A DNA stretch of 64,000 bases, taken from assembly GCF_013375935.1 (NCBI RefSeq), contig NZ_CP056117.1:4154001-4218000 (forward strand). The letters are read 5' to 3'. This stretch comes from Enterobacter cloacae (GTDB taxonomy: Bacteria; Pseudomonadota; Gammaproteobacteria; Enterobacterales; Enterobacteriaceae). The notes under the pieces were generated by a model. That model had not been told where the DNA came from. It saw only the letters and a program-made list of their open reading frames with translations, and ran no database searches. The position numbers and the translations under genes were made by a program. Shown here piece after piece: positions 8,940-21,313 of the stretch (its first letter is position 1; each line of letters starts with the position of its first letter).

Positions 8940-11900
8940 TTAAGAAGCGTCAGCCGTGCCGGGTAATGATTCCGGAGGCTGCGGCGCGAAACCGCGCAGG
9001 CCGACGACGTGTACGTGTTCACTGTTCTGGAACACCTTACGCACCAGCTTATAGGTCGTGCCTTTTTCCGGGCTGATGTTTTCCGGCGCCGCAATGATGA
9101 GCTGCATATCAAGTCGATCGCAAAGCTCAAACAGCGTGGCGATGGAGCGGGCATCTAGACGCGCGGCTTCATCGAGGAACAGCAGACGGCATGGAGAGAT
9201 GTCTTTACCGCGCAGACGACGCGCCTCATCTTCCCAGCTCTGCACCACCATCACCAGAATCGACATACCGGTACCGATCGCTTCACCGGTAGAAAGCGCA
9301 CCGGATTCAGCGCGCAGCCAGCCGTCGGAGCCACGGTTAACCTCAACCTCCATCTCGAGATAGTTGCGGTAATCCAGCAGCTCTTCACCGATGGTTTGCG
9401 GGGTACGCTGGCCCATGTCAATCTGCGGATTCAGGCGCTGATACAGTTTCGCCAGCGCTTCGGAGAAGGTCAGGCGGTTACTGTTAAACAGATCCTGATG
9501 CTGCTCGTGCTGTTCAGACAGCACGTCCAGCAGCGTGGAGTGCGCTTCACGCACGTTCACGTTCAGCCGCACGCTGTTGACCTGGCCAAACGACACGCTT
9601 TGCAGGCCCTGATTCAGCTGGCGGATACGGTTCTGCTCGCGCTGAATGGTTTTACGAATAATATTCGCCACGCTGCGGGAGCTGATAGCCAGCTTCTGCT
9701 CGCGGGAGGTCAGCTCTTCCGTCAGACGCCCCAGTTCGATCTCCATCTGCTCGATGGCTTCAACCGGATCGTCGGTGCGGATGATGTCCTGACGAATACG
9801 CTCGCGCAAGTGCTGATAAACCGCCACGAAGAACTGGATTTTGCGCTCGGGGCGCTTCGGATCTTCGGACATGCGCAGCACGTCGCGCAGGTGTTCGTTG
9901 TCCGCCACGGCCAGACGCAGCGCGCCCAGCGCCTTATCCGACATAGAACGCAGCTCATCGGCTGACAGATACGCCAGCTCGCGACGGTGCAGACGACGTT
10001 CCACGTTATTGTCTTTCACCATACGCATCACCGCGCACCAGCCCGCCTTCGCGGTCACGACCTGTTCACGCATTTCGTGATAGTCGCGCTCCAGCTTGCG
10101 CAGGCGACGCGTCAGGTTGTCCATCTCCGCTTCACAGAAGGTCAGCGCTTTTTCCAGCTGATTACGACGCGCGCGGTTGTTGCTGAGCTGTGCATGCAGT
10201 TCATCGCGTCGGATACGGGCGCGCTCTTCCGCACCGCTGTCGGCGCGCACGCCGATGTCCTGAAGCTCTTTATGCAGGTCGTTTAGCAGCTCTTTCTTGG
10301 TGTCGAAGGAGCTTTTCAACGATGCCATCACCTGGCTGTACTGGCTCAGCTGTGCGGCGTGAGTACGCATCGCCTCACGCGCGCGGGTACGTTCCGCTTC
10401 GGCCTGCTCAAGACGCTGGCGCAGCTTTTCATTGAGATCGCTGTTCCCGCTCAGCATTTCTGCTGAATCGGAGTAGCCGAAGTGCGCGCGACGTTGCACC
10501 ACTTCCGTCAGGGCAAACGCCTGCTGACGCGCTTCGCGCTGCACCTGCTGTGACCAGGCGTAATCTTCTTTTAACTGCTCAAACTGTTCCGGATCGCTCT
10601 GGAGAACGGAGACCATCGGCTCCAGTTTTGCCAGCTGGTTGCCGTGCTGCTGCACAAAGCGCGCCGCTTCCTGCGCTTCGTCCAGGCGTTCCTGAATTTC
10701 ATCCACGCGATCGGCGAGGGTATCGTCTGCCAGCAGATTCAGGCGCGGCAGAATGCGGTTAAGCGCAGCAACCCCCTCTTTCGCCTGTTCGAACTGCACG
10801 CGGCTCTGCTGGTTGTCATTTTCATGGCTGGCCAGCGCGCGCTCCAGTTCACCACGGCGGGTGTTGAGCTTGCGAATTTCCGCTTCCGGATCGGGCTCAA
10901 AGGCCACGCCCAGATGGCTACCGATAAAGCGGCTGAACGCCTGATGCAGACGCTGCGTTTTCTGCACATCGAACGACAGCGTCGCAAAACGTTCAGAAAG
11001 CGTTTCACGCTCGGCGTGCAGGGTTTCAATACGGTTTTCACGCGCGGCGCGGCCAAACAGCGGCAGTTCCGGGAAGCGCGAGTAGCGCCACTGGCGATCG
11101 GCGATTTTCACCACCACCGCTTTTTCCAGCTCGTCTACGCTGAATACGCTGTCATCAAACGACTGCGGATCCCCTTCGATGAGGTAGAGATCTTCCGGGC
11201 AGTCCTCAAGCCCTGCGAGCTGCTCAGAAATCAGCGACAGATCCGGCACCACAATCGCGTTACGGGACGGACCGTACAGCGCGGAGAAGTACGGCGCATC
11301 GTCCAGGCCGACGTCGTCGTAAATTTCAGACAGCAGCACGCCGCCGAAACGCTCGGCTAACGCATTCAGACGCGGATCCTCTGACCCGCCCGGCTGGCTT
11401 AGGCGCTCAATTTCTTCATCGACGTCACGCTTGCGCGCGCCCACTTCGTCACGCTCAACAATCGCTTCACGCTCGCGCTCCAGCAGCTGTTGCATGTATT
11501 CGGTGACGTCCTGGCTGGAGGTAAACTCCTGGCCACACTGCTCGCTGAGCTGGTTCAGGCTGCTTTGCGCGGCCAGCCAGACTGGCGCACGTTGTAATAG
11601 CGTCTTCGAGCGGGACTGGAGCTGCTCAAGCTCCTGACGCAGCGTCATGCGCTGTTCGCTGGCATTCGAGACGGTATCGGACAGGGCCGCAATACGCGCC
11701 TCCAGCTCCTGATGCAGGGCTTCAAGCTCGTCGAAATCGTAATTTTTACCCTGACGCTTGCAGAAATCCGCCAGCAGACGTTCGGCTTCCTGCTGCTCGC
11801 GCAGGCGCTGTTCCAGCTCGTTCAGACGCATGCGCAGCGGCTGCACCTGCTCGGCCAGATGGCGCTGGTTCACGCCGTCGCGCAGCAATTCACGGGCAAC

Positions 11901-13388
11901 GTCCCACGCTTCGTTACGCGCCAGCGGGCCGTTGATCGCCACCACCAGCTGGTACGCCTGCTCAAACTGGCTGTGCGCCGTCTGGGCCACGCTCATTTTC
12001 TGATCGAGAGAGAGCAGTTTTTCCGTGGCTTCCTGCTCTTTTGCCTGGAAGGTATCCAGCCATTCGTCGGCGCTTTCCGGGGTAAGATCGGGCAGATGGC
12101 AGAGCGCTTTTGCACGCTGCAACGCCTGCAGCGCCTGGTTGTACTGGATCGCGCGGGTCTGCTGCACGTCCAGCGCCTGCTGGTAGTCAGCGAGCTGGCT
12201 TTTCAGCTCATCCACTTCCAGCTCGGCGGCTTCGGCGCGGGCTTCGTTCTCTTCCTGCAAATCGGCGGCTTCCGCCACCACTTCATTTTGCTCTTCGAGA
12301 CGAATTTGCAGCTCATCGAGATCCGCTTCGTAGCGCTCGATTTTCTCCTGCTGACGCAGCGCGGTTTGCACCAGGTTAAGGTGATCGCTGGCCGCCTGGT
12401 AATCGGCTTCCAGATCCCCTTCGGCGCCGTTGTGCTCGCCCAGCTCACGCGCCATTTCGACGTGCTTATACTGCTCGGCCACCAGCTGTTTGCGGGAGGT
12501 AAACAGCTCGCGACGATACTCTAGCGCCTGATCGAGATGAATGCGGCGCTCGTTGGCGTGGCGCATATAGTCTGCCGCCACGTAGTTAGTGGCTTCGCTG
12601 ATCAGGTGTTTAAACAGATCGCGGTCAGACTGCGTAACGCGAATCGCTTCCAGCGTCATGCGGTTTTCACGCAGCGCGGCTTCCATATCCTGGAAGGCCT
12701 TACGCACGCCGCTGTTTTCCGGCAGCAGGTAGTCGCGCAGGGAGCGGGTAATGGCGCTGGAGATACCGCCGTACAGGGAGGCTTCGATCAGGCGGTAGTA
12801 CTTACTACGATCGGACGCGCTGCGCAGACGGCGGGCAACCACGCCCAGATCGAACATCAGGGAGTGGTAGTCGGTAATAGAGTTGAACTGCTTGAACTGA
12901 ACGCCTTCAATGGCTTCGAGCTTGTCTTTCAGCTCCTGAAGCGTCAGGACGCGCGCCTGGCGTTCATTCAGGGTTTCCGTCAGCAGCGCGGTCGGCTGTA
13001 CGGACGTTGGCAGCCCCTGAATCGCAAACGGCTTGATATCCACTTTACGATCGCGCCCGGCGACCTGTTGCAGACGAACCCCCACGACCACGCGCTGGTG
13101 ACGGGAGTTGATCACGTCCAGCACCGAATAACAGACGCCCGCTTTCAGCTTACCGTGCAGACCTTTATCGCGGGAGCCGCTTGTCGCCCCCGCTTCGGTG
13201 GTGTTACGGAAGTGCAGCAGCGTCAGGTCAGGGATCAGCGCCGTAACGAAGGCCGCCATGGTGGTGGATTTACCCGCCCCGTTACCGCCGGAGAGCGTCG
13301 TCACCAGCTCATCCAGATCGAAGGTTCGGGCAAAGAAGCCGTTCCAGTTAATCAGCGTTAGTGAGCGAAATTTACCGCGTTCAATCAT
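8940..13388 (-). CDS. mukB: Chromosome partition protein MukB (condensin ATPase)
   Basis: SMC-like ATPase of the MukBEF condensin, which organises and segregates the chromosome. It has 1482 residues (E. coli 1486). Walker [10 protein letters not shown] lies near residues 34-42. Two long coiled coils flank the hinge near the middle. The C-terminal head has the signature [10 protein letters not shown] and Walker [12 protein letters not shown]. The start codon overlaps the mukE stop by one base (TAATG), which points to coupled translation and balanced subunits. Confidence 0.98.
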   Translation of the reverse strand: MIERGKFRSLTLINWNGFFARTFDLDELVTTLSGGNGAGKSTTMAAFVTALIPDLTLLHFRNTTEAGATSGSRDKGLHGKLKAGVCYSVLDVINSRHQRVVVGVRLQQVAGRDRKVDIKPFAIQGLPTSVQPTALLTETLNERQARVLTLQELKDKLEAIEGVQFKQFNSITDYHSLMFDLGVVARRLRSASDRSKYYRLIEASLYGGISSAITRSLRDYLLPENSGVRKAFQDMEAALRENRMTLEAIRVTQSDRDLFKHLISEATNYVAADYMRHANERRIHLDQALEYRRELFTSRKQLVAEQYKHVEMARELGEHNGAEGDLEADYQAASDHLNLVQTALRQQEKIERYEADLDELQIRLEEQNEVVAEAADLQEENEARAEAAELEVDELKSQLADYQQALDVQQTRAIQYNQALQALQRAKALCHLPDLTPESADEWLDTFQAKEQEATEKLLSLDQKMSVAQTAHSQFEQAYQLVVAINGPLARNEAWDVARELLRDGVNQRHLAEQVQPLRMRLNELEQRLREQQEAERLLADFCKRQGKNYDFDELEALHQELEARIAALSDTVSNASEQRMTLRQELEQLQSRSKTLLQRAPVWLAAQSSLNQLSEQCGQEFTSSQDVTEYMQQLLEREREAIVERDEVGARKRDVDEEIERLSQPGGSEDPRLNALAERFGGVLLSEIYDDVGLDDAPYFSALYGPSRNAIVVPDLSLISEQLAGLEDCPEDLYLIEGDPQSFDDSVFSVDELEKAVVVKIADRQWRYSRFPELPLFGRAARENRIETLHAERETLSERFATLSFDVQKTQRLHQAFSRFIGSHLGVAFEPDPEAEIRKLNTRRGELERALASHENDNQQSRVQFEQAKEGVAALNRILPRLNLLADDTLADRVDEIQERLDEAQEAARFVQQHGNQLAKLEPMVSVLQSDPEQFEQLKEDYAWSQQVQREARQQAFALTEVVQRRAHFGYSDSAEMLSGNSDLNEKLRQRLEQAEAERTRAREAMRTHAAQLSQYSQVMASLKSSFDTKKELLNDLHKELQDIGVRADSGAEERARIRRDELHAQLSNNRARRNQLEKALTFCEAEMDNLTRRLRKLERDYHEMREQVVTAKAGWCAVMRMVKDNNVERRLHRRELAYLSADELRSMSDKALGALRLAVADNEHLRDVLRMSEDPKRPERKIQFFVAVYQHLRERIRQDIIRTDDPVEAIEQMEIELGRLTEELTSREQKLAISSRSVANIIRKTIQREQNRIRQLNQGLQSVSFGQVNSVRLNVNVREAHSTLLDVLSEQHEQHQDLFNSNRLTFSEALAKLYQRLNPQIDMGQRTPQTIGEELLDYRNYLEMEVEVNRGSDGWLRAESGALSTGEAIGTGMSILVMVVQSWEDEARRLRGKDISPCRLLFLDEAARLDARSIATLFELCDRLDMQLIIAAPENISPEKGTTYKLVRKVFQNSEHVHVVGLRGFAPQPPESLPGTADAS

Positions 13389-14092
13389 TACTCTTCCTCC
13401 CCGCTATCCGGCTGATTCTCTTCATGCTCGTCATTGAGCTGCAAATGGTTTTCCACCGGCATCGCCTCACCGTCACGGATCATACGCAGCTGCGCTTCGC
13501 GCGCATCGTCGCCCGCGCGCACATCGGCGCCAAAGCGGAAGACCGATTCGGTAATGCGGAACTTGCTGCTGTCGTGGCCCATGAACCAGACCATTCCCAG
13601 ACGGCGCAGACGGTTAAGGGAAGAGCGTACTTTTTCCTGTAATTTCTGACGGTCCAGATCGGACCCCGTCGAACGATTGTTCACCAGCTTGAGAAGCTTG
13701 CTTTCATCCGCCAGCGACAGCAGCTCATCGTAAAGCTCCTGCTGGGTGAAGATCCCCTCATTCGCCAGACGTTCCGGGCTGAGGTAGAGGTAGCAGAGAA
13801 TTTTACCCACCATCATATCCAGCTCGGAAAGCACGGAACGGGGAATAAGCGTGGTCGAGCGCGGACGCAGGTAGAAAAACCCTTCCGGCGCGCGGATAAG
13901 CTCAACGTTATAGCGAGCGTAAAACTCTTCCAGGTACTCCTGAAAGTCCATCAAAAAGGCGTGATTATCCAGCTCGTCAAGGCCAATGTGACGACCGGCA
14001 CGCAGCTGGCTGTCCAGCGCCGGAAACAACGGATTCGCCAGCGCCTGTGCCAGCTTAACTGGCATCACTTGTTCAATATTTGTCAATGACAT
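13388..14092 (-). CDS. mukE: Condensin subunit MukE
   Basis: Winged-helix (kite) accessory subunit of MukBEF that binds MukF and regulates its contact with the MukB heads. It has 234 residues with the family N-terminus [24 protein letters not shown] and an acidic tail ending in SGEEE. It overlaps the end of mukF by 20 bases and the start of mukB by one base, so the three genes form a tightly coupled operon. Confidence 0.97.
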   Translation of the reverse strand: MSLTNIEQVMPVKLAQALANPLFPALDSQLRAGRHIGLDELDNHAFLMDFQEYLEEFYARYNVELIRAPEGFFYLRPRSTTLIPRSVLSELDMMVGKILCYLYLSPERLANEGIFTQQELYDELLSLADESKLLKLVNNRSTGSDLDRQKLQEKVRSSLNRLRRLGMVWFMGHDSSKFRITESVFRFGADVRAGDDAREAQLRMIRDGEAMPVENHLQLNDEHEENQPDSGEEE

Positions 14093-15395
14093 GCGCCTGT
14101 ACCTTGGCTCCGTAATCGTTAATCGGCTGCCACTTCGGCGGCAGTCCGGTGAAATCGGCTTGTGCGATACCCAGGCGCACCGCCTGGTCTACAACAATGC
14201 GGGCAACGTCGAAGTGGCGCGCGCGCGGATACTGCGCCAGATAGTCGCGCACCACGAGGCCAAGATCCAGCGGCGCCTGTCTGGTTTTGTAGACAGCGAG
14301 CTGTTCCTCGATCATCGCCGCAAGCTGCTCGCGAATTTCGTTAAATTCTTCGTATTCCAGATCCGGCGGCAGTTCCCCGGTGACCTCTTCATCGCGCAGC
14401 GCCATCTCTTCGTCGCGCATATCCAGCAGACGATCGGCATTGGCGTAGGTCAGCGCCCATGGCGCATCGAAGTAGGTCTGTACCGACTGGCGCAGACGCT
14501 GGGCAAAGACGCGGTTTTTGTCCATATCGATGGCGGTACGGATAAATTTATGCACGTGACGGTCATAACCAATCCACAGATCGATCGACTGCTGGCCCCA
14601 GCTGATAATGCGGTCAAGCTTGCTCTGCAGATCGAACACCAGACGGTCGATAAAATGCAGATCGTCGTGCGCCATCGTCGCGTCCTGGATGCGCAGCAGG
14701 TTGGCCTGAAGCTTGTCGCCTGCCGCCTCCAGCGTATCCTGCAGTTCGCGCAGCGTACCGGAGGTTTCTGACAGTAAAAGTTCACAGCTGGAGATAGCCG
14801 CGCGCCAGTCCTTATTCAGCAGCTGCGCAATATCATCCTTAACCTGCTGCTGCTGTTCGTCCATCAGACGCTGGGTCAGATCGATACTGTCAAAAATCTC
14901 GGCGACCGAGTATTTCAGCGGTGCGTACACGTTGCGATGCCAGTGGAATTCGTCACCGTTTTCATCGGCCGCGTCGGCGGCACGCTTCAGCTCTCCTGCA
15001 ACGATAGAGAGCTGCATGGAGAGGCGCAGCGTGGAAAATTCACGCTGGCGAATATAGTAATCGGTAATGCCGATGCCCAGTGGCGTGAGGCGATAGATAG
15101 CGTTTCCTTCCGCCTGCTCGCTGGTAAAGCGGTTCAGCAGACGTTGACGCACCATATCATTGATGGCGTTGTTGGCGCGCACGCTAATGGTTTCGCTGGT
15201 TTGCTCAAACGCATCACTGACGTGGCGGAACGCATCCACCAGTTCGCCTTCACTCATTTCGCCATCCAGGCGTTCGCCGTTTAGCGTCGCGACCGCCAGC
15301 AGGAAAGAGAGTCTGTCTACCGGCAGCGAGATGGAGAAATCATTTTTCCTGGCCCAGGCAACCAGTTCGGGGACTGTCTGGGAAAATTCACTCAT
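14073..15395 (-). CDS. mukF: Condensin kleisin subunit MukF
   Basis: Kleisin subunit that bridges the MukB heads and dimerises through its N-terminal winged-helix domain. It has 440 residues as in E. coli. Helical middle region and C-terminal winged helix as in the family. It begins three bases after the cmoM stop and overlaps mukE, so transcription of the condensin genes probably starts upstream of cmoM. Confidence 0.97.
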   Translation of the reverse strand: MSEFSQTVPELVAWARKNDFSISLPVDRLSFLLAVATLNGERLDGEMSEGELVDAFRHVSDAFEQTSETISVRANNAINDMVRQRLLNRFTSEQAEGNAIYRLTPLGIGITDYYIRQREFSTLRLSMQLSIVAGELKRAADAADENGDEFHWHRNVYAPLKYSVAEIFDSIDLTQRLMDEQQQQVKDDIAQLLNKDWRAAISSCELLLSETSGTLRELQDTLEAAGDKLQANLLRIQDATMAHDDLHFIDRLVFDLQSKLDRIISWGQQSIDLWIGYDRHVHKFIRTAIDMDKNRVFAQRLRQSVQTYFDAPWALTYANADRLLDMRDEEMALRDEEVTGELPPDLEYEEFNEIREQLAAMIEEQLAVYKTRQAPLDLGLVVRDYLAQYPRARHFDVARIVVDQAVRLGIAQADFTGLPPKWQPINDYGAKVQAHVIDKY

Positions 15396-15398
15396 AGA

Positions 15399-16178
15399 TT
15401 ATCCTTGCATCTGCGGCTTGCGCGCGGTGACGTGTATATAGCGGCCAAGGCTGAGATAAGGCTCCTGGCGGCAGTACCGCGTCTCTATTTCTGTTAAGGC
15501 GTCTAAACAGTCGTCCTGTTTTTGTTTATCACGCAGATAATCATGAAACACCCTCACGCCTGTTTTACCGGTAATTTCCCAACCGATCTCCTCCAGCCAG
15601 CCGTAGACCTGCTGCGGTTCACGTGGGAAATCCGGTGAAAGCGTGCGTCGTTTCTTTTTATACATGCCCTGCTGTACGTAGCCAAAATTGCCCACCAGCA
15701 CGTTTCGCATCAGCAGGCCGTTGGCATTGTAAAACATCAGCGATAAGGCACCGCCCGGCCTCAGCATCGACCACAGCGTTTTTAACATCGCTTGCGGTTC
15801 AGCGACCCATTCGAGCACAGCATGAAACAATATCAGATCAACCTGCGTTTCCAAATGCTGCGGAATGTCCTGAGCGGCGCAATGTATAAAATGCATGTTG
15901 TCGCTCACACCTTTCTCTTGCGCCGCTCGCTCAGCGCGCGCCACCATCTCGGCAGAAAGATCGCACAGCGTGACGTGATGTCCCCGCTGCGCCATAAGGA
16001 TCGCAGTCTGACCTTCCCCGCCACCGGCGTCCAGCACGCGCAACTGTCGGTCACCGAATTCGGCCAGCAGCTTGTCCAGATCCTGCCAGAGGATCGTCTG
16101 GCGAAGCTGACCTTTGGTGGTGCCATAAATGTTGCGCGAAAACTTTTCCGCGATGTCATCAAAATTGCGATCCCGCAT
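15399..16178 (-). CDS. cmoM: tRNA wobble-uridine methyltransferase CmoM (SmtA)
   Basis: SAM-dependent enzyme that makes the methyl ester of uridine-5-oxyacetic acid at tRNA position 34. It has 259 residues. The SAM-binding motif is VLDAGGGEGQTA, with FHAVLEWV and RPGGALSLMFYN further on. The ATG at 16178 was chosen because the protein then starts MRDRNFDDIAEKFSRN as in E. coli. A GTG six codons upstream (16196) cannot be ruled out. It is the first gene of the mukFEB operon. Confidence 0.93.
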   Translation of the reverse strand: MRDRNFDDIAEKFSRNIYGTTKGQLRQTILWQDLDKLLAEFGDRQLRVLDAGGGEGQTAILMAQRGHHVTLCDLSAEMVARAERAAQEKGVSDNMHFIHCAAQDIPQHLETQVDLILFHAVLEWVAEPQAMLKTLWSMLRPGGALSLMFYNANGLLMRNVLVGNFGYVQQGMYKKKRRTLSPDFPREPQQVYGWLEEIGWEITGKTGVRVFHDYLRDKQKQDDCLDALTEIETRYCRQEPYLSLGRYIHVTARKPQMQG

Positions 16179-16302
16179 TGGGAGGGTTCCACTCACTTAC
16201 TGCAAAACCGCTATTTTGTCACACCCGCGCGGAGAATGAACCACTCTGGTGTAATATCACCGGAAATCGCCTGCTGTATGGTCAAAAAAGGAACCAAAAA
16301 GG

Positions 16303-17082
16303 ATGCTTTTTACCCTAAAAAAATATATTGGAGGCATGATGCTTCCCCTTCCCCTGCTGTTGATTATTATCGCGCTGGGGCTGGCACTGTTATGGTTTAG
16401 CCGGTTTCAGAAAAGCGGTAAATCCATCGTGACCGCGGGCTGGCTGGCGCTGCTGTTGCTCAGCCTGCAACCCGTCGCTGACGGTCTGTTACGCCCGATA
16501 GAAGACACCTACCCGACATGGCAGGGAAACCAGAAAGTGGGCTACATCGTGGTGCTGGGCGGTGGATATACCTGGGACCCGAACTGGGCCCCCAGCTCTA
16601 ACCTGATCAACAACAGCCTGCCGCGTCTGAACGAGGGGATCCGCCTGTGGCTTGCCAATCCGGGATCGAAGATGATCTTCACGGGGGCTGCCGCAAAAAC
16701 TAACCCGGTCAGCACCGCGGAAGCGGGTGCAAGAGTGGCTGAATCGCTTGGCGTGCCGCGTTCCGCCATCATTACCCTGGATAGCCCGAAGGATACCGAA
16801 GAGGAGGCAGCGGCGGTAAAACAGGCCATCGGCGACGTACCGTTCCTGCTGGTGACCTCTGCCTCACACCTTCCACGCGCGATGATTTTCTTTGAGAAGC
16901 AAGGCCTGCATCCGCTGCCAGCCCCGGCAAACCAGCTGGCTATCGACGCGCCGCTTAATACGTGGGAACGGATTATCCCGTCTCCGGTATGGCTGATGCA
17001 CAGCGACCGCGTTGGATACGAGTCGCTAGGCCGACTCTGGCAGTGGCTCAAAGGGTCGTCAGGCAAGCCAGGGCAAGAGTGA
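16303..17082 (+). CDS. elyC: Envelope biogenesis factor ElyC (YcbC)
   Basis: Inner-membrane DUF218 protein needed for normal peptidoglycan synthesis at low temperature in E. coli, with a link to undecaprenyl-phosphate use. It has 259 residues. Two N-terminal membrane segments lie at about residues 12-32 and 42-58. The DUF218 domain follows, with VGYIVVLGGGYTWDP, PRLNEGIRLW and LVTSASHLPRA. It is divergent from cmoM. Its last 24 bases overlap the end of ycbJ on the other strand. Confidence 0.95.
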   Translation: MLFTLKKYIGGMMLPLPLLLIIIALGLALLWFSRFQKSGKSIVTAGWLALLLLSLQPVADGLLRPIEDTYPTWQGNQKVGYIVVLGGGYTWDPNWAPSSNLINNSLPRLNEGIRLWLANPGSKMIFTGAAAKTNPVSTAEAGARVAESLGVPRSAIITLDSPKDTEEEAAAVKQAIGDVPFLLVTSASHLPRAMIFFEKQGLHPLPAPANQLAIDAPLNTWERIIPSPVWLMHSDRVGYESLGRLWQWLKGSSGKPGQE

Positions 17083-17952
17083 TTTTGCGGCAAGGTCGAA
17101 GCCGGCGCGATTAAATCGCCCGGTGTTGACCAGCTGCGCGACCTCATCCCACAGCAGATAGAGCCAGCGACGCCAGAGGAACGCTTCCGCAACGGGTGCG
17201 CGCTGAAGGTAGTGCCAGAGCAAATCTTCCGCCGCCCCGCCCTCGCTCAGCCTGAACAGCTCGTACTCACGCGGCGCCCAGAGCATGATCCCCGGCCCGA
17301 GCATCGCAAGAAGCTGGTCGCTGCGGGGATCTTTTAACATGCTGCGCAGCGTGAAGTTGCCGTGCACCAGCACGCAGTTGTCGTTAAACCCCTCAAACAG
17401 CGTCGGCAGGCATTCCCGGGTGCGAAACAGAATGCGTTTGTCCTGCATCGTTAAGCCGGTGTTGTTGAATTGATTGAGCGTTCCCCACAGCACTTCAACG
17501 CGCTGGCGATACCACAGCGGCCAGAGGTTTTCCTGGGTGCTGTCTACCGCGCCAACCAGGCCGCGGCTGTCCTGCCGGTGCCAGGCAAGGAGAGCCTCGA
17601 CAATCTGATCCTTCAGCTGTTCCCAGCGCTCAGGCGTACGCGCCGGGGCTTCAACAGAGACTCCGCGTAAACGCTCGATAAGCAGGACATCCGGCCCGGG
17701 ATGCTCCTCATGCGTCATCACGCCGTAAACCGTGGGCATACGCACCGTTCCTTCCCGCGCCAGCATCGACATTTTCCACGCCAGCTGTCTGGCGACGCCC
17801 GGTGAGGTAAAGCTTCTGGCCATCAGCGGCATGGGGTGTCCCTGACTGTCATACAATGACCAGAGCGCGGTATCGGCCTTTTCATTCACGCATTCCACCC
17901 GACTTAGCTTTTCGCCAAGGAGATGGCTGAGTTCTGCACGCAGCTGTTCCAT
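17059..17952 (-). CDS. ycbJ: YcbJ, aminoglycoside-phosphotransferase-like protein
   Basis: 297-residue protein of the APH/choline-kinase-like fold; its substrate is not known. The kinase-like motif VLVHGNFTLRSML takes the place of the Brenner motif (usually HxDxxxxN; here HGNFTLR), so the catalytic aspartate appears to be replaced by asparagine. Whether it is an active kinase is unclear. It ends inside the elyC 3' end on the opposite strand. Confidence 0.9.
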   Translation of the reverse strand: MEQLRAELSHLLGEKLSRVECVNEKADTALWSLYDSQGHPMPLMARSFTSPGVARQLAWKMSMLAREGTVRMPTVYGVMTHEEHPGPDVLLIERLRGVSVEAPARTPERWEQLKDQIVEALLAWHRQDSRGLVGAVDSTQENLWPLWYRQRVEVLWGTLNQFNNTGLTMQDKRILFRTRECLPTLFEGFNDNCVLVHGNFTLRSMLKDPRSDQLLAMLGPGIMLWAPREYELFRLSEGGAAEDLLWHYLQRAPVAEAFLWRRWLYLLWDEVAQLVNTGRFNRAGFDLAAKSLLPWLA

Positions 17953-18064
17953 ATGAGATTACCCCCATTAAGACTACTGCTTTTATAATGAGCGTGCGCG
18001 ACCCGGATGTCACCCGGAAGAGATCAATAATGGACAAGAAAAGGAAAATAGCCTGGCGGGAGAA

Positions 18065-18086
18065 CATCCCCTCAAGCGAGGGGATG
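18065..18086 (-). terminator. Hairpin just after kdsB
   Basis: Perfect 9-bp stem CATCCCCTC/GAGGGGATG with a 4-base loop, 9 bases beyond the kdsB stop. No strong T run follows on the minus strand, so it could be a weak terminator or an mRNA-end-protecting hairpin. Confidence 0.55.
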
Positions 18087-18094
18087 GTAGCGAT

Positions 18095-19020
<926 letters not shown>

Positions 19021-19065
19021 AGTTCCTCCGTATGGGTAATCGCTAAAGCTTATCACATTCCCTTT

Positions 19066-20292
19066 TCAGAGAGTGTCTGTTTCCCAGCCGCCCAGGCAGG
19101 TTGTAAACAGCCCTGCGGGCACGCGGCCAAGCGTAATTTCACCTGCCCCCTGCCAGCGCGCAAATTCACTGAGAGCGGTCGTTAACCCTTTTTCCAGGCC
19201 AGCCGTGACCTTTACGCCCTCTTCAAGCCAGAGCGCGATAATTTCCAGAATGCCGGCTTTACGGTGCAGTTTGGCATCCATGCGCCCGACAAGCTGCCCT
19301 TTGTGCAGCAGCGGCAAAACAAAATAGCCATACTGCCGCCTGGGCGCCGGGGTATAACATTCGAGACGGTAGCTAAAACCAAACAGCTGCTCGGCGCGCT
19401 TTCTGTCCCAGACAACCGGGTCAAACGGCGACAGCACGGCACTGTGGGTCGCCTGTAGTTTGCCCTCAAGCGCCTGCGGCAGCAGCGGGACGACATCCGC
19501 GTGTAGCCACATTTCACCTAACGTATCTACCGACACCGGGATGACGCGCTGCTCCTGTTGCCACTTTTCCAGCAACGGTTTTAGCGCCGGCTGGCGCAGG
19601 CGATAGTAATCCGCCAGCCATTGCGGGCGAAATATCCCCAGGCTGCGGGCGCTGTTTTCAAGCATAACGGCTTCGGCTGCTTCCTGAGTAAGCAGGTCGC
19701 GAGCATCGTCCCAGTGCGGCATAACGCGGTGCGTGAGGTCATAGACGCGCTGAAAGTTGCGGCGCTCGACAACCATCACCTTTCCCGCCGTAAACAGCCC
19801 TTCCAGATGACGCTTGTGCGGCTTCCACTCCCACCAGCCACCGGCTCCTTTTCGCGGGTGTTCAAAATCCGCGGAGCGTACCGGGCCGTTTTCCTGAATA
19901 TGGGCAATCAGCTGCTCAATTTCAGCCGCGTGTTCCGCCATCCACTCCTGTCGGTATTTCCAGCCCATGCTGTCCGGGGCGAGCATTCGGTGGCGCACCA
20001 GCGCAAAATCGCTGCGCGGCAGAAAGCAGGCTTCATGCGCCCAGTATTCCATCAGTTCGCCCTGGCTCAGCGCATTATCCAGCCATTGCGGTGGGTAGTT
20101 TCCCAGGCGGCTGAACAGAACCAGATACGGGCTGCGCGCCACGATGTTAATGGTGTCGATTTGCAGCAACGACATGCGCTGCACGGTAGAGAGGATATCC
20201 GCTGGACGCGCGCGGCGGGGCTTTCGCAAAAGCCCCTGCGCGGCAAGATGCAGGTTACGTGCGGCTGCAAGTGAAAGTTGCGGTAGAGACAT
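19066..20292 (-). CDS. ycaQ: DNA interstrand-crosslink glycosylase YcaQ
   Basis: HTH_42 (AlkZ-like) DNA glycosylase; E. coli YcaQ unhooks interstrand crosslinks and removes alkylated bases. It has 408 residues. The catalytic patch is seen as LLQIDTINIV, a Q-x-D motif typical of the YcaQ branch (the AlkZ branch has Q-x-Q). The long central region carries three winged-helix-like units by family. It lies 45 bases before ycaR and 43 after lpxK on the same strand. Confidence 0.93.
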   Translation of the reverse strand: MSLPQLSLAAARNLHLAAQGLLRKPRRARPADILSTVQRMSLLQIDTINIVARSPYLVLFSRLGNYPPQWLDNALSQGELMEYWAHEACFLPRSDFALVRHRMLAPDSMGWKYRQEWMAEHAAEIEQLIAHIQENGPVRSADFEHPRKGAGGWWEWKPHKRHLEGLFTAGKVMVVERRNFQRVYDLTHRVMPHWDDARDLLTQEAAEAVMLENSARSLGIFRPQWLADYYRLRQPALKPLLEKWQQEQRVIPVSVDTLGEMWLHADVVPLLPQALEGKLQATHSAVLSPFDPVVWDRKRAEQLFGFSYRLECYTPAPRRQYGYFVLPLLHKGQLVGRMDAKLHRKAGILEIIALWLEEGVKVTAGLEKGLTTALSEFARWQGAGEITLGRVPAGLFTTCLGGWETDTL

Positions 20293-20335
20293 GCGTTTTC
20301 CTGTCAGTCAAAGCGCCACCGGAACCGCGTTGAAG

Positions 20336-21313
20336 TTACTGCACTAACGCGAGCAGTTCCTTGAGCAATTGTTCCGGCTGCTCGCCGCTGAGTTCGGCGT
20401 CAACCGGCAGGTACCACCAGTTTGCTTTCGCAAAGGCCCGGCATTTTACCGCGTCTTTTTCCGTCATGATCAGCGTCTGCCCGTGCGCGGTCAGCCCTTC
20501 GATCGCCTCGGCAACTAACGCCTGGTGATCGGCCAGCGGAACCCGCTTTTCAGGCCGGGCACCGCACTGCTCAAGCGTCGCGAAGAAACGCGGCGGATGG
20601 CCAATTCCGGCCATCGCTACCAGATGATCCAGCTGCGCGACGTCTCTGCGTTCGCCGGTCAGCATGTTCACCGCCTGTCCGGGGCGAAGACGCATAGGGA
20701 TTTCGCCCGCTCTGGCTTCGCCACCGTTAACAATCACGGCATCTACGGTTTTCAGGCGCGACGCCCGCTCACGCATAGGACCGGCTGGCAGCCACCAGCC
20801 GTTGCCAAAACGACGAACGCCGTCAATGACCACGATCTCTTTATCACGCGCCAGCGCGTAATGCTGTAAGCCATCATCGGTGATTACGATCTGTACTTTG
20901 TGCTCCGCAAGCAGTGCTTTAACCGCATCGCTGCGCACCGGCGAGACCGCAACCGGCACGCCTGTACGCTGGTAGATAAGCACCGGCTCATCGCCGGCTT
21001 CGGCGGTTGTCGTGCCAGGCGTCAGCAGCAGTGGATACTGCGCCGCCTTGCCACCGTAACCGCGGGAGACAACGCCCGGACGAATACCGCGCTTCTGGAG
21101 TTGCTCCACCAGCCAGATCGCAACCGGGGTTTTGCCGTTTCCGCCTGCCGTCAGGTTACCCACCACCACCACCGGTACCGGCGCGCGCCAGGCGCGCCTG
21201 ATCCCGAGGCGGTAAAGCAGGCGAATACCACCGCTCACCAGGCCATACAGCCAGGAGAGCGGGAGGAGCAGCACCCACAGAGGAGATTCACCCGACCAGA
21301 TGCGTGCAATCAT
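20336..21313 (-). CDS. lpxK: Tetraacyldisaccharide 4'-kinase
   Basis: Inner-membrane-associated kinase that phosphorylates the 4' position of lipid A precursor. It has 325 residues (E. coli 328). An N-terminal membrane helix lies at about residues 12-30. The P-loop is [12 protein letters not shown] at residues 52-63. [12 protein letters not shown] contains the catalytic aspartates. Its start overlaps the msbA stop by four bases (ATGA), which couples it to the flippase of its product. Confidence 0.97.
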   Translation of the reverse strand: MIARIWSGESPLWVLLLPLSWLYGLVSGGIRLLYRLGIRRAWRAPVPVVVVGNLTAGGNGKTPVAIWLVEQLQKRGIRPGVVSRGYGGKAAQYPLLLTPGTTTAEAGDEPVLIYQRTGVPVAVSPVRSDAVKALLAEHKVQIVITDDGLQHYALARDKEIVVIDGVRRFGNGWWLPAGPMRERASRLKTVDAVIVNGGEARAGEIPMRLRPGQAVNMLTGERRDVAQLDHLVAMAGIGHPPRFFATLEQCGARPEKRVPLADHQALVAEAIEGLTAHGQTLIMTEKDAVKCRAFAKANWWYLPVDAELSGEQPEQLLKELLALVQ

